Counted from the stretch's first letter, positions 11,451 through 24,118 are shown. The stretch: DNA of 64,000 bases from Theobroma cacao (GCF_000208745.1 NC_030853.1:17047874-17111873); one strand, 5' to 3'. Translations and numbers: made by a program. The notes: generated by a model from the letters alone, not told the origin.

Positions 11451-13790
11451 AGTCCAATACATCTTGGTGCTTCTGGGATGTAAAGCGTAGATGGAAGAAT
11501 GAGTTTCCTCCAAAATAGCTCGTCTCAACTGATCATCCTTAGGGACACAAATTCGGTCTCTAAGCATCAAAGTACCATCATCGATGAGTCTAAACTCACT
11601 AGTTTCTCCATCTTGCAGCTTTTGAGCTTCCTGCTTCAACCAATCATCGAATTTCTGTAATTCTCTGATCTGATTCAACAATGAAGGTCTTACAACGAAA
11701 CTAGCAAATAGGGTTCCATTCTCACCATTATTCAACTGGATCCCTAGAGATTTCATCTCAAGTAATATCGAAAAATAAGAACTCCGAAGTGTTGCTAACG
11801 ACGATGAGGATTTACGACTTAAGGCATCCGCTACAACATTTGCCTTCTCCGGATGATAATCAATCACCAAGTCGTAATCCTTAATCAACTCCAGCCATCG
11901 TCTCTGTCTCAAGTTAAGCTCTTTCTGGGTGAGCAAATATTTCAAACTCTTATGATCAGTAAAAATTTGACAACGCTCACCATATAAATAATGTCTCCAA
12001 ATCTTCAGTGCGAAGACTACTGCTTCTAACTCTAAGTCATGAGTAGGGTAATTCGTCTCATGCTTCTTCAACTGCCGAGAAGCATAAGCTATTACTTTCT
12101 CATCCTGCATCAATACACACCTTAATCCCAACTTAGATGCATCACTGTATACCACAAATTCTTTTCCAATAACAAGAAGTGTTAAAACGGGAACAGAGGT
12201 CAATCGATTCTTCAGGTCCTGAAATCGACTCTCACAAACATCATCCCACTCAAACTTAACTCCTTTACAAGTCAAACGAGTCAGAAGAGCTGTTATCAAA
12301 GAAAATCCCTGAACAAATCTCCGATATTAACCAGCTAAGCCAAGGAAACTGCGAATCTCAGTTACCGTTCTCGGTTGCTCCCATTGTAAGATTGCCTCAA
12401 TCTTCTTGAGATCGACATAAATTCTAACTTCGGACACCACATGTCCCAAGAAAACCACTTCCTTTAACCAAAACTCACATTTAGAGAACTTGGCATAGAG
12501 TTGTCTTTCGCGCAAAGTTTGCAACACAATGCGCAAATGGACAGCATGTTCATCATCATTCTTCGAATAAACCAGGATGTCATCAATGAATACTATCACA
12601 AACTTATCCAAGTATGGATGAAACACCCTGTTCATAAGATCCATAAAAACTGCTAGGGCATTAGTCAAACCAAACGACATCACCAAAAACTCATAATGCC
12701 CATAACGCATCCTAAAAGCAGTCTTGGGTACATCCTGCTCCTTAATCTTCAACTGATAATACCCAGAACTCAAATCAATCTTAGAGAACACCATAACATC
12801 TCGTAATTGATCAAAAAGATCACCGATCTGGGGTAGAGGGTATTTATTCTTGATGGTCACTCGGTTCGGCTGATGATAATCAATACACAATCGAAGAGTG
12901 CCATCCTTCTTCTTAACAAATAGAACTGGTGCTCCCCAAGGAAAAATGCTAAGGCGAATGAAACCTTTATCCACCAAATCTGGCAACTGGACCTTCAGTT
13001 CCTTCAACTTTGCCGGAGCCATTTTATATGGAGGAATAAAAATAGGTGCGGTACTCGAAAGTAAATCAATAGGGAACTCAAGTTCTCGATCAGGAGGTAG
13101 TCTCGATAACTCATTAGGAAATACATAAGAAAACTCACTTACTATTGGGACATCCTCTAACTTAGGTTTCCCCTTTGAAGTATCAATCACGTGTGTCAAA
13201 TAAGTTGGATACCCTTTTTGCACTAATTTCTAAGCTTTGATGGCCGAGATTACACAAGACGGTAATACTCGACATTCCCTTGCAAACACAATCTCTGCTT
13301 CCTTTGAATTTCGAAGAATAACTTTTTTTCGGAAATAATCCACATTCACCCGATATACAGTTAACCAGTCCATACCCAATATTAGATCAAAATCTAAGAT
13401 CTCTAGAGGAATTAAGTCACCTCTAAATTCTTCCTCACCTACCTTTACCCCACAATCTCTATAACAAGTATTTCTAATCAACTGTTCTCCTAAAGGGGTA
13501 TGCACTATAACAAGTATTTCTAATGGTGATAGGTTTCTATCAGTAATTAATGCAAATGTCGTACTCACATAAAATCTGTCTGAGCTAGAATCTATCAAAA
13601 CATAAGCATTTTTATCAAATAAAGACATAATACCTATCATTGCTCTAAGTCAGACTCGTGCCTCATCTTCTGTCACTGCGAAAACTCTTGTCGAAGTACG
13701 AGTCTGTGTCTTGAAGGTGGATGTGTCGAGGTATTACTCTCCACACCGGACCGTATGGCTACTCCCTGTCTTGGTGGTAACCCAAAAGAA
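11421..13790 (-). pseudogene. Tekay pol: protease, reverse transcriptase, RNase H
   Basis: One reading frame runs from about 13740 to 11421, interrupted only by nonsense codons. Protease: the active-site region reads LIDSSSD where DSGSD or DTG-type is usual, followed by LILGMDWL. Reverse transcriptase (12327-13223): [20 protein letters not shown], the catalytic FIDDILVYS and FLGHVVS are all present. RNase H (about 11700-12200): [35 protein letters not shown]. It ends in the first half of the integrase zinc-binding domain. Stops include 13230-13232 and 12327-12329; the latter replaces a Tyr in the conserved GLAGYYRRF region. No start codon is expected, as pol is made as a polyprotein. Confidence 0.9.
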
Positions 13791-13798
13791 TTTCTTCT

Positions 13799-15011
13799 CT
13801 ATATATCAGTGCGAGCTGGTGGAGATGATGCAGCTACAGTGGCTCGTCCTAACCGTGGGTAATTACTCCTAATATGACTAGGTTGACCACAATGAAAACA
13901 TAGTGTAGGCCCCTTACACAGCGCAACATGATAATTCCCATTAATTCTGCATCTGTCAGAACCTCCGAAACTCTTTCCAGAACTAGTCATAGCAGATCTG
14001 CTAAACCTCGAAGGTCTCTGCTGTGATGGTGGAAATGGAGGTCGAGGAGATGTCACTAAAACAGAAGTAGTGCTCCCTGATGTCGCTAAGTCCTTGCCTC
14101 TCTTTGGTGGTTGACTAGAAGATACACCAGAATTCCTTTTTTTTTGCAAACTCGGTCCGAATCCTCCTATTCTCAATCGCGAGCTTCTCAGCCCGTAAAG
14201 CAATATGTACCACCTCCTTATATGGCTCTCTACCAGTCACTGCCATCCGCTCTCTAATCTCATTGCGGAGCCCTTCCTCGAAATAACTGGCCTGATCTTG
14301 CTCAAATTTCACCAGATCCGACACATATAACATTAACTCGTTAAAACGAGTCTCGTACTCCTCTAGAGTTAAATTTCCTTGTTTCAAGTTCAAAAATTCT
14401 CTTTTCTTTTCTTTCTGATGAAAGTAAGTGAAATACTGACCATCAAATTCTCTAAGGAAGTCAGACCATGTCTGAGGAGTAGTGGAATGAGACTTCACCG
14501 AATTTCACCAGGTACGAGCCCTCTTCTCTAATAATCTCGTAGCCATCATTAGCTTCATGTTGTCATCTAATATCATATCAAATAGAGTTTCTGAAACCTG
14601 ATTAATCCAGTCCTTTGCCACAGTGGCATCCAACTCACCCGTGAAAGACACACAACCCAATTGTCTAGCCTCCTTCAGCTTCTTGGAAATGGATACATCC
14701 TGTACTAGCGGAACTGAAGGAGTAGTTGGAGGTACTATAGGTGGAACCTGACAAGTCTAAACTTGACCAGCCATTGCGGTAAAGAAAGCTGCCAATGCTT
14801 GTGCTGCCTCAGTCGGCATGGTAGGAATACCAGTGGGTGGCTGAGGAGATGGAGGATGTGAAGGACTATCAGCTTGCATAGCAGCAGGTGCTGCCCGAAT
14901 AGTGGATGCAGCCAATTCTTCCTCTACTGCATCTAGCTGACGACGTTGGGAACGACCTCTTCCCCTCTCAACCGATCTAGTGAGAGGTGGGCGTCCGCGT
15001 CGAGGAGGCAT
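13799..15011 (-). pseudogene. Tekay gag with degenerate zinc knuckle
   Basis: Starts at the Met at 15011 (MPPRRGRPPLTRS), just inside the primer-binding site. The retrotransposon gag domain covers about 14115-14640 (WSDFLREFDGQYF, NLTLEEYETRFNEL). The same frame runs from 15011 to 14115 apart from nonsense codons at 14757-14759 and 14505-14507. A frame change then occurs at a run of nine T near 14138-14146. The zinc knuckle follows: CFHCGQPSHIRSNYP, where the fourth metal ligand, normally Cys, is Tyr. Gag would form the particle and bind RNA. Confidence 0.88.
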
Positions 15012-15174
15012 GGCAATCTATACAAGGGAACAAGGCAAATTTAATCAACCTTAGACTCTATATGCAGATGCATGCATTCTATTCAACTTAACCTAACTTA
15101 ATCCGGGGCCACACTAATACTGTAAATTTTTAAAACAACTTTAAAACTAAAAACTCTTATCTTTAAAACCAAAG

Positions 15175-15186
15175 GCTCTGATACCA
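15175..15186 (-). promoter_or_regulatory. Primer-binding site, initiator tRNA-Met
   Basis: The minus strand reads TGGTATCAGAGC, complementary to the 3' end of plant initiator tRNA-Met. It lies seven bases inside the 5' LTR, which fixes the direction of the element. Confidence 0.9.
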
Positions 15187-15193
15187 ATCGAAT

Positions 15194-18142
15194 TGTCACG
15201 ACCCAGTACTTCCCTCGAGCCCATGATAACCGCCGCGATACCTTGATAGACACTCATTTTTCGGAATGCCAACCGGGACCCTGCAAGGCTTAATATCAGT
15301 ATCTCAATTCCCCCGTGAGTAACCGTTGTCGAAAATCATGTTCTAAAAGATTTTAAGTTGTTTTCAACTCAAAACAAATAAAATAATAATTTTCCTCTCA
15401 CAGGGGTATTAGTCATTTTTCCCTAAAAATTTTGAAACCGGCTAAAATGTAATATACGAGTACAAAATATATAATTCATAATCAAAAGTGAGTTTTAAAG
15501 TCTAAAATCTTCATTTAAAATGAAATTTTGATTATTTGGAGATACTAAGAAAATAAAAGAAATGTTAAGTAAAATATTCTATTTTCTTATAAAACAATAT
15601 TAAAGAGTTATACATAAATAATTTTTGTAGTGTAAAAGCTAAATAAATTTATACATACTGTAATACAGTAAGTCAGAGTATGTAATTTAATTTACAATAC
15701 AAGAAGGCCCTCAAATAAATAAAAGTAAAGAGGACTGTGAACCTACAGTTTGGAAAATGCAGATCTAATGGTAGTTCTTGATGAGATCAGCTATCTACAG
15801 TCTATACTGAATCTGAAATGGATGGAAAAGAGGGTGGTGAGATTATAAAATCCCAATGAGTAAATAAACATCATTATAAACATCTAGAGTTGAGTACATG
15901 GAGACAATAAAGTAAATCATCGTAAACTAGGTCACAGCATTAGAATACATTTTATTTAAAATACGTGAAGAGGCTTATGAATCTCACAAAAACTAGGCTT
16001 GTGCCATAAATCCATTCTCAAAGACACCTTGGCCGAGGCATCCCACCGAGACCGCCAAGGCTGTTAAAATTCACATTTCGCATAAATCATATTTTTATTT
16101 TGAAAACATAGCCGTTCCTTAGCGTTGGCTGAGTTCCCCCTCGCGTGGTGGTTTGGCGTGAAGTGAACCCTAAGCTTTACCCCAAGAGATACCCTATGCG
16201 CCTCTCCGTTCGAGGTAAGAATACAATGGAGTTTACTGTGCCCCTCTAAAAGTGTGGTATACAGAAACCCCCTACTGCAGTGATTAATTAATATATAATC
16301 CACCATATAATAAAATTTTGACGGCATGACAAGGCTAATGAAATACTACCCAGCCTACAAGGGTAAAATAAAATAATTCATACAATTCATAAAACACAGC
16401 CCAACTAGTCATGCCAACACAATAACAATATAACATAAGCCATCAATTTAAACAATCAAATTGTCACAATTAACAGTCTTCGTGTACTCTATTTTTCAAA
16501 ATCATTATTAATTTCAAAATAATTTATAAATTAATTTTATTGGAACACCTTTATTCATAAAACATGAAAATTTACATTTTTAAATCCATTTTTCCATAGA
16601 ATTCATGAAATCATCTAAAAACCACCCTAGATAATTAAAATGACACTAAGTTTACTTACAATATCTAGAATACAGACTTTTGAAGTGCTCTGTCTACTGG
16701 TCCTCAGATGCAATTTCTTTGCCTTATCGGAGGACTCACCACCTTGACATAGTACAAAATCGAGAAATTCACCACATTGATACTAAATTGAAATTAAACT
16801 AATTTAGACTACTAATGCATGATATGGAATGCAAAAATGTTCGAATAGCCGTTTAAATACGGTATTCGACCTAATTCGCACTATTCTCGATCTAATCGGC
16901 TAAAATCTTCAATTTAACTCCAAATCAATTCTTTTCACTTTCTACACTCCAATTATACCTAAATTACCCGAGTGAATGAGGTTCAATTTATCAGTCCCGG
17001 GTCAATATTTACACATGTCTATATGTTGAGCAAAAATTCATATTTTCGCACCAAAATTTCCCATTTAATTTCTAGCCTCACCAAACATCACATATCACCA
17101 AAATATTATAAAATATCATCAAATTCAGCCACAATACTCTCCCTAGGAAATTCAGCCAATGATGGTAATGGGGGAAAATGAATTCTTTTCTTATTATTTT
17201 GTTTCTAAATATGCTAAACTAACTTAAAACACTAACATAACTTAAAATCAAATGAATCTAACTTCATTCTCTCTCCATACCCATTTGGGCAGCCATGAAT
17301 TCACCATGAAAACATGAAATCTAACCATGGAAAATAAGGAGAAAAGCATGGGAAAGGTAGATCACAAGTAAAAATCAAGAAATTTTACCTTTGATTGCTT
17401 GATTCCTTGAAATCCCACACTTTTTCTTTAATTTTCCCACCTAGGTTTCTTGTTTTTCTTTCCTCTCTTTGTTCTTGCTATGGCCGGCCACATGAAGAGA
17501 AAATAAGCTGATTTTTGCTGATTTTAAAGCTAAAAAAAATAAATGGATATTAACTTAACACATGTCACCATCTCATTGGTCCATTTTTAATTTCTTAACT
17601 ATTAAGCTTTCCCTCTCCACCACTTAAATTCCTTCAATTATCCATGACAATATTGGATAAAATCCATGTGCTAGACAAGTGTCGGGTGTGTAAAATTACA
17701 ATTTTGCCCTTGAGGTGACAAAATTACCATTTTACCCTTATGCTTCGAAAATATCGGGATTACAATTTTTTTCACTTATCAACCTCAAATTATACTCCAA
17801 TGAGTCAAATGTGATCAATCTTGATCAAAAACTTATTCCAATATTTCAATTTTATCCTCAGGTGGCAAAATTACCATTTTACCCCTAGATAGTGAAAATT
17901 TCGATTTGACTCCAAATTAATCCTCGAACTCCGAATCACCATTTTAAGTCATTTATTGACTGTAAAATTTTTAATTTCACCCTAAAATCTCTATTTGATC
18001 TAGTTTGAGGCTTAAATCAACTTTGTTGTTCCTCTAGGTACAATACCGACTTTTGTAAATTTTTCGGGACTCTCCTAGCATGCAAACATGCTATCCATCA
18101 CATGTATATCATGATAAGTATTTTATAAGGTCGGGCTTTACA
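15194..18142 (-). repeat. 5' LTR of the Tekay element
   Basis: On the minus strand it begins TGTAAAGCCCGACC and ends GGGTCGTGACA. Followed on the plus strand by AATAA (18143-18147), the right copy of the target duplication. Small frames inside (16064-16327, 16972-17181) mirror those in the 3' LTR. Confidence 0.92.
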
Positions 18143-18147
18143 AATAA

Positions 18148-19740
18148 TTAAAATATTTATATAATATATCATATAAACAACTATTTTGGTTTAAATACTG
18201 GAAAACATGTGATTTAGTTTAACATCTCAAGTTTAAATTTATTAGCATTTTGGGTCTTAGTAAAATGATAAAGTAGCACCTCAAAAGAATTTTGGTTTTG
18301 ATAGGAATTTGGAGTTTTAGGAGTGCATTCTAAGAAAAAAAAAAGCCTAATGCTTGTGGAAAAAGAACAATTTGGGCCTTAATATGTTATTTAAAAGCAA
18401 AATTGTTGACTAAATAAAATTATACGAATAAGATTTATTTATTTGAATATTGGTTCCTCAATCTTTAAAGAATAAGAAAAGAATTTAAAAATTGCTTTTG
18501 AAGTTACAAAATTTTGCAAAACCTAATTTTAATTGAAGAAGAAGAGAAAAAGAAGATGATGGAGTTATAGAGAAATAGAAAAGAGAAGAACAAGAAAAAG
18601 AACGGTTGAGAGAGATTGAAACGTGAAAATATTTTATTTTTATTTAATCAATCATTATAAATTTTTAATATTTAATTTTAAGTTCTTAAAAGTTTTTTAT
18701 TTTATATCATTAATGAGGTGGCACATTTTGGTGAACTGATAGTGTATGGAAGTTATACACTATCAATGCATCAAATATAAATCCTTTATAGATAGGATTT
18801 ATATTTGGTGCACTGACAGCTCACCAAAATGTGCCACCTCATTAATGAGGTAAAATAAAAAATTTTTTAGACTTAAAATTATTAATTAAAAAGTTTATAA
18901 TGATTAATTAAACAATAAATAAAATATTTTCACTTTTCTATCTTTCTCAATGGTTCTTTTTCTTGTTTTTTGTTTTTTATGTCTCTCCAACTTCATCATC
19001 ATCTTTTTCTTCCATTAAAATTAGGTTTTTCAAAATTCTGTAACTTCAAAAGCAATTTTTAAATTCTTTTCTTATTCTTCTGAAACCTTAAAAAGAGATA
19101 TTAAGGAAACAAAATTCAAATAAATAAATCTTATTAGTAGAATCTTATAAGTCAACAATTTTGCTTCTAAATAACAAGATTAAGCCAAAAATTGTTCTTT
19201 TTCCATAGGCATTAGGTTTTTTTTTTCATTGAATGCAGTCATAAAAGTCTAAATTCCTATCAAAACTAAAATTCTTTTGAGGTGTTACTTAACCATTTTA
19301 CTAAAATCTAAAGTGCTAATAAGTTTAAATCTAAACTATTAAACCAAATCACATGTTTTTCGATATTTGAACCAAAACCATTGTTTAGAATATGTTACAT
19401 AACCATTTTAAATTTTAACTAAACTCCACATTTTCAAGATTTTAACTGAAGATCAATCATTTTTAGATAGGATGTTACTAACCATTTTACAAGGGTTTCA
19501 AAATCATCGTATTTGAGTGAAAGTGAATTTCCATTTGCAACACAATGACAAAGAGAGGTAGGATATGGCTTCTAGGAAACAAAAAATTTTGGCTTAATCT
19601 TGTTACTTAGAAGAAAAATTGTTAACTTAATAAAATTCTGTTTATAAGATTTACTTATTTGAATCTTGTTTCCTCAATCTTCTTTTTTGGAAAGTATCTT
19701 TTCTCAATGTTCTTAGGTTTTCAAAAGAATAAGAAAATAA
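18148..19740. repeat. Foldback repeat: rest of left arm, centre and right arm
   Basis: 18148-18789 and 18790-about 19400 are reverse complements, with the centre at about 18785-18792 (AAATCC...GGATTT). The right arm continues from 19400 to 19740 with matches to 7005-7160 and 5058-5218, the part of the left arm displaced by the two LTR insertions. With insertions removed each arm is about 950 bases. No coding frame is recognisable. The arms differ by many substitutions and small indels, so this is an old foldback or MITE-like structure, not an assembly mirror. Confidence 0.82.
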
Positions 19741-20030
19741 TCTAAAAATTGCTCTTGAAGTTGCAAAATTTTATAAAACCTAATTTTAATGGAAGAAGAA
19801 GATGGAGTTGGAGAGAGAAGGAAAACAAGAAAAAAACGATTGAGAGAGAAAGAAAAGTGAAAATATTTTATTTTTTGTAATTAGTTATTATAAACTTTTT
19901 AATATTTAATTTTAAGTTCCTAAAGTTTTTTATTTGACCTCATTAATGAGGTGACACATTTTAATTAGTTAATAGTGCATAAAAACTATATACTGATAGT
20001 GCATCGAATATAATCCCTCATAAATAAATT
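19741..20030. repeat. Foldback family, right outer module
   Basis: Matches 18500-18789 and 4765-5057 in direct orientation, including the ends gaggtgacacatttt and gatagtgcatcgaatata. It continues directly from the right arm. Confidence 0.72.
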
Positions 20031-20034
20031 TATG

Positions 20035-20310
20035 AGTGCTTATCAAAGTTTTCACTATTCATCAAAAGGTCATCATTATTTATTAGAAGTTATCACTTCT
20101 TGAGTTTTAAACTAATAGACATCTTTCATTAAAAGTTATCATAGTTCATCAAGGGTTATCAACTTTGAATTTTGATTTAATAGGCATTAATTTGATTAGT
20201 TTCCCTGCGGATAGTTTCACAAAGCAATTTTTTTTGTACAACTTGGATAGGTATCCTCACACTATAACTTATAACGTATTAAGACTAATTTCTTCAACAA
20301 TCCCCCTTAG
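20035..20310 (-). mobile_element. LTR and polypurine tract of a decayed minus-strand copia
   Basis: The minus strand reads CTAAGGGGGAT then TGTTGAAGAAATTAG, a polypurine tract (20300-20310) abutting an LTR start at 20299. The LTR would run left to about 20035; its outer boundary is not certain. It fits as the 3' LTR of the pol relic at 21590-23010. Confidence 0.5.
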
Positions 20311-20397
20311 ATTGCAATGCTAAAATAAATCAAATCGACGTTACTATCATCCATAAAAGAAAGATTCCTTTTGCTTGAATCTTCTTGTACTTTAAGT

Positions 20398-21135
20398 ACC
20401 TGTTTGGCCTATTTTTTTTTAGTTTATCTATCTCTTAAAAGTAAAAGTCAGGCCAAATAGGATTTTTGAAAAACTCTTAAAAAACAAGCAGTTTTTTTAA
20501 AGAACAAAATTTTACAAAAAAAAGCTTAAAGAAAAGCTCCATAGATGAGCTTTCTTTTCTCTTCTTTTAAAAAAATACCAGCTTTTCAAAAAATATCCTC
20601 TCTCTCGATCAATCTCCCTTGCTTTTCCCTCCCTCTGCAAATTACCTTATCTAATGTGAAATTACGATCTTCCTCTCCTCTATCTCTCTTTACAAAGACT
20701 ATTAGAAAGAAAAAAAATAAGAGAGTCAGCAACAGAATAGAAAAATTTAAGATTTTTTCACTCTTATAAAGATTAAGAAAAAAGAAGATCCAAAATTTAA
20801 AACCGTATTCAGGTATTATTTAAAGGTTTTCTCTCTTCTTCACAAAAAAATTTAATACTATTATTACTATACAAGTTTGAGAGTTGTTCCATTTCTTTAT
20901 GAATTTCTTTGATTTTTGACATCTGAAATCATATAAAAACTCCAAACAAACTTGTTCTACTTTAGTTTATTAAGTGATTCAAGATGACATGAATACCCGT
21001 TATGGTAATTTTAACTAAAGTTAAAGCTTATATAATTTATTTTACCAAATAGTTTTAACTTAATTTGAAAAGCTATTATTTTTTATGAGAGCTTCATAAT
21101 AGCTTTTAAGTTAAAAAAAAACTAAGCCAAACGGG
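20398..21135. mobile_element. hAT-like MITE, 0.74 kb
   Basis: Short inverted ends (left CCTGTTTGGCCTA, right end complement CCCGTTTGGCTTA) are flanked by CTTTAAGT (20390-20397) and CTCTAAGT (21136-21143), an 8-bp duplication matching at 7 positions. hAT elements make 8-bp duplications. There is no transposase; the small frame at 20545-20769 is low-complexity. Internal AGCTTTT-type stretches repeat in both orientations. Confidence 0.5.
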
Positions 21136-21589
21136 CTCTAAGTAATTTAAAGTTTTGATAAAATAAATTGTGTCTTAATTAATTAAATCATTATTCTTAT
21201 TATCAAAACCAAAATTACCGCACACATGATATTAGGTAATTTCATTAAAAACTCACCAATAGTTTTTACAATTATTAGGCCATGTCCTACATCTTAGAAG
21301 CGGCACCGATCCGATGTTCATATAGGTCTTTTCAGGCCTTTCTTGATTTCTAGTGCACCTTATAATTGAACCTTTTTTTTTGGGAAATCTATAATTTAAC
21401 CTTTAAGAGTATGAAACATATCCTCTATTATATATGTATTCTTTAGCACTTGAAGATAAAATTTAAATCCTAGTGCCTCATCCACAATCACTTGTTAGTT
21501 TTACAATTGAACCTTTTAACTAGCGAAATTGCTAGAGAAAATGTTTAGTTTATGTTATTGGTGACTCTAGGCAAAGGGTCTTACCATGT

Positions 21590-23010
21590 CTCTAACAAGT
21601 CCTTCAGTAAGGGATCCATCAAATTATTATATGTTATCACATGTATAATTATAATTACTCCATCAATAATTAATTGTTTGACATATTCATGCTTTATGCT
21701 TATATGACTAAATTTTCTATTATATACTTCACTAACAGCTCTAGACGTAGTAGCTTGCTATTACAGTGAAAAGAGATGGCTAACATATGTTATGGTCACA
21801 ATTCTATATATTCAATAACAAATTTCTCGACCATTCTACCCATTTTTCTACAACTATTAGAGCAATATACTTAGATTCCAAAATGGAGTGAGTTACCAAT
21901 GTCTGTTTCTTATAAGCCCGTGAAATAGTACCTTTTTAGGGTAAATAACCATTCTAAGGTTGATTTCTTATCACTTGCACTAGTTTTCCAACTAGCATTG
22001 GTGAAACCCTTCAATATTATTGGATAATTTTCATAGAATAGTCTTAATTCCAAAGTTCCTTTAAGATATCAACATATACTAAGATTCTTCCATTTACTTT
22101 CCAATGTTCAATACTTGGACTTGTGTATCTTGAAAGTTTACAAACTAAATAGAATACGTCAAGTCTTGTATAATACATAGCATACATTGGACTACCAAAA
22201 ACACTAGCATATTCCAATTGAGCAACTACTCATCTGAAATTTTTGATAGCTTTTGCAAAATATCATATGGGGTGCTCACTTCTTTAAGTCCTATGTATTT
22301 TTACTTGTTTATGATTTTCTCAACATAATGAAATTGACAAAAAGCATAGTCCCAATCATGTTTCTTAACTTTGATCCCTAAGATAATATGAACTTCACCA
22401 AAGATTTTCCATTTTAAATTATGAAGATAAATACTTCTTAGTTTCAACAGGTATCATATTAGTTTTGAAATATGAGCATTTTATCAACACACAAGCATAA
22501 TATAACATCATATTCTTTTGCAAACTTAGAATAGATACATTTGCCAGCATTGTCATGCTAACCATGAGATAATATTAAAAATCAAATCTCTCGTGCCATT
22601 GTTTAGGTATTTACACTTCTTTTTCTAATCCATCATTTAGAAATGCAATTTTAACATTAATTTGATGTACAAATAAATTATAAATATGTGCTACTACAAA
22701 TAAAATTCTAATGGATATGTTATTCTAGTGATTAGTGCATATATGTCAAAATAATCTATACTATTTTTTGTCTAAATATTTTTGTAATTAATTTAGTCTT
22801 GAAAGTTTGAATTGATCCATCTGTACTATACTTTCTTCAAAATACCTATTTACAAACTATAAGTTTTGAACTAAGAGGTAAATCCACTAACACCCTAAGA
22901 TTATTTGATAATATTGAATCCACTTTATCATTTATTATCTCCATTCAAAGGCTATCATCTTTTGATGTTATTGTTTCTTTATAGGTTTTTAGATCTTCTT
23001 TTACAAATTC
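21590..23010 (-). pseudogene. Decayed Ty1-copia reverse transcriptase and RNase H
   Basis: Minus-strand translations in shifting frames give copia landmarks in order. Near 22800-22960: DSILSNN then LVDLP and TDGSIQTFK (integrase to RT linker). Near 22080-22240: QLEYASVFGSPMYAMYYTR and LSRYTS..IEHWK (end of RT). Near 21940-22060: GFTNASWKTSASDKKST. Near 21700-21900: RNase H with stops. The copy is heavily decayed, with many stops and indels, and no open frame survives. Confidence 0.78.
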
Positions 23011-24118
23011 TCATAACAACCATGCACAGTTTTATAAATATATATATGTGAATATATATTATGTCACAGTCCAATAGTTCAAATCAGATCAGATAGTCCA
23101 AATAGGCAAAATAGCCTAGCAAGCTAGACGTAGAAGTGTAATTTGATTTGATTATATATATATTTAGATTAGATTGAATTAAGATTAGAATTTATTTTGA
23201 ATTTTATTCATCTAAATTAAATATTTTAATATTATTTTTACCTTGTAAATTCTATTTAAATAAAGAGTATTTAGCTTATAAATAAGCCACTCATTTTATT
23301 TGTAAATGCACATTTGAATAAAATTTTTTTACTTTCTTGATACTTTTCACACTAAAATAAAATTTTTTTTCTCTTTTATGTTCTTTCAAGATATAATTTA
23401 TAAAATGCATAGATAAATTGCAAAGCGAAACTAAAAAAGGGGAGATGATTTTAATGATATAATATGCATGACCATTCTTTGCCCTTCTCCCATAATTGAT
23501 AGTTAAGCCATTAAATTGGCAACCATGTATAAGAAACTAATAAGAATTACCATATATTTTTTTATTCTTGACATTCTTCAGTACACTTCATCATTTGCTT
23601 TTCTTTGTTGTCCAATTCTTAATGCCACATTAGGTTGGAGGAAAAAGCCTTCCTCACAATTTAGACTCAGTTTTGATTAGGAAATTCAGCAACACGCTGA
23701 TACCTAGCTTTGGCATGAAAGTCCAAACACTTCGATATTATTTTTTAAAATTTTTTGTAATGATAAATTATACTTTTAATCTTAAAAAAATAAAAAAATA
23801 TTATTAAAACATTAACATAAAGAAAAATTGACTGTTGTAATGATTCAAAATGTAAAATAAACATGGTTGAGATGATCTAAAAATAAAAAATGAATATTCA
23901 ATCTAGATAGGAAATAATAAAAGATAAGAGAAAGTAGTTAACAAGTTGAGAGTAATAAATGGTGGTCTGTTGATCTTATTCAATATCAAACCAACCTCAT
24001 AAATTGCATCATAAATACATCATAAATTGTGGGACAATTGGGTGTGCTTATTTCATTTATTTTTTTATAGACAAAAGGCATATCAAATACATCATAAATT
24101 GTATAATAGCTCCACGCC
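23011..24118. other. Spacer with a possible LTR fragment
   Basis: No coding sequence seen. 23064 (TGTCACAGTCC) to about 23390 has a TATA-like TTATAAATAAGCC near 23275 and a following AATAAA. That is what a plus-strand LTR fragment would look like, but I found no partner copy or target duplication. The remainder, down to the BAHD 3' end, is AT-rich. Confidence 0.3.

Larger units (their letters stand above)
7161..18142 (-). mobile_element. Tekay-type Ty3/gypsy chromovirus, degenerate, near full length
   Basis: An 11.0 kb LTR retrotransposon coded on the minus strand. Both LTRs are 2.95 kb with TG...CA ends, and the target duplication AATAA is intact (7156-7160 and 18143-18147). A primer-binding site for initiator tRNA-Met and a polypurine tract sit in the expected places. 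Domain order on the minus strand is gag, zinc knuckle, protease, reverse transcriptase, RNase H, integrase, then a GPF motif and a chromodomain-like tail. Long LTRs, the MPPRRGR gag start and the tail type point to the Tekay (Del) clade. The LTRs differ by what looks like a few percent by eye. Multiple nonsense codons and frameshifts make it non-autonomous. Confidence 0.92.

Noticed and set aside
15175..15186. tRNA-like match
   Set aside because: Only the 12-base primer-binding complement of tRNA-Met; no tRNA gene fold around it.
7161..18142. Endogenous pararetrovirus origin considered for the zinc knuckle plus RT region
   Set aside because: Long LTRs, an integrase and a chromodomain-like tail identify an LTR retrotransposon; no movement protein or virus-type layout is seen.
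18148..19740. Inverted repeat as an assembly mirror artefact
   Set aside because: The arms differ by many substitutions and indels, and the left arm carries two real insertions with target duplications.
20545..20769. 74-residue plus-strand frame
   Set aside because: Low-complexity Ser/Lys/Phe-rich frame inside the hAT-like MITE, with no domain.
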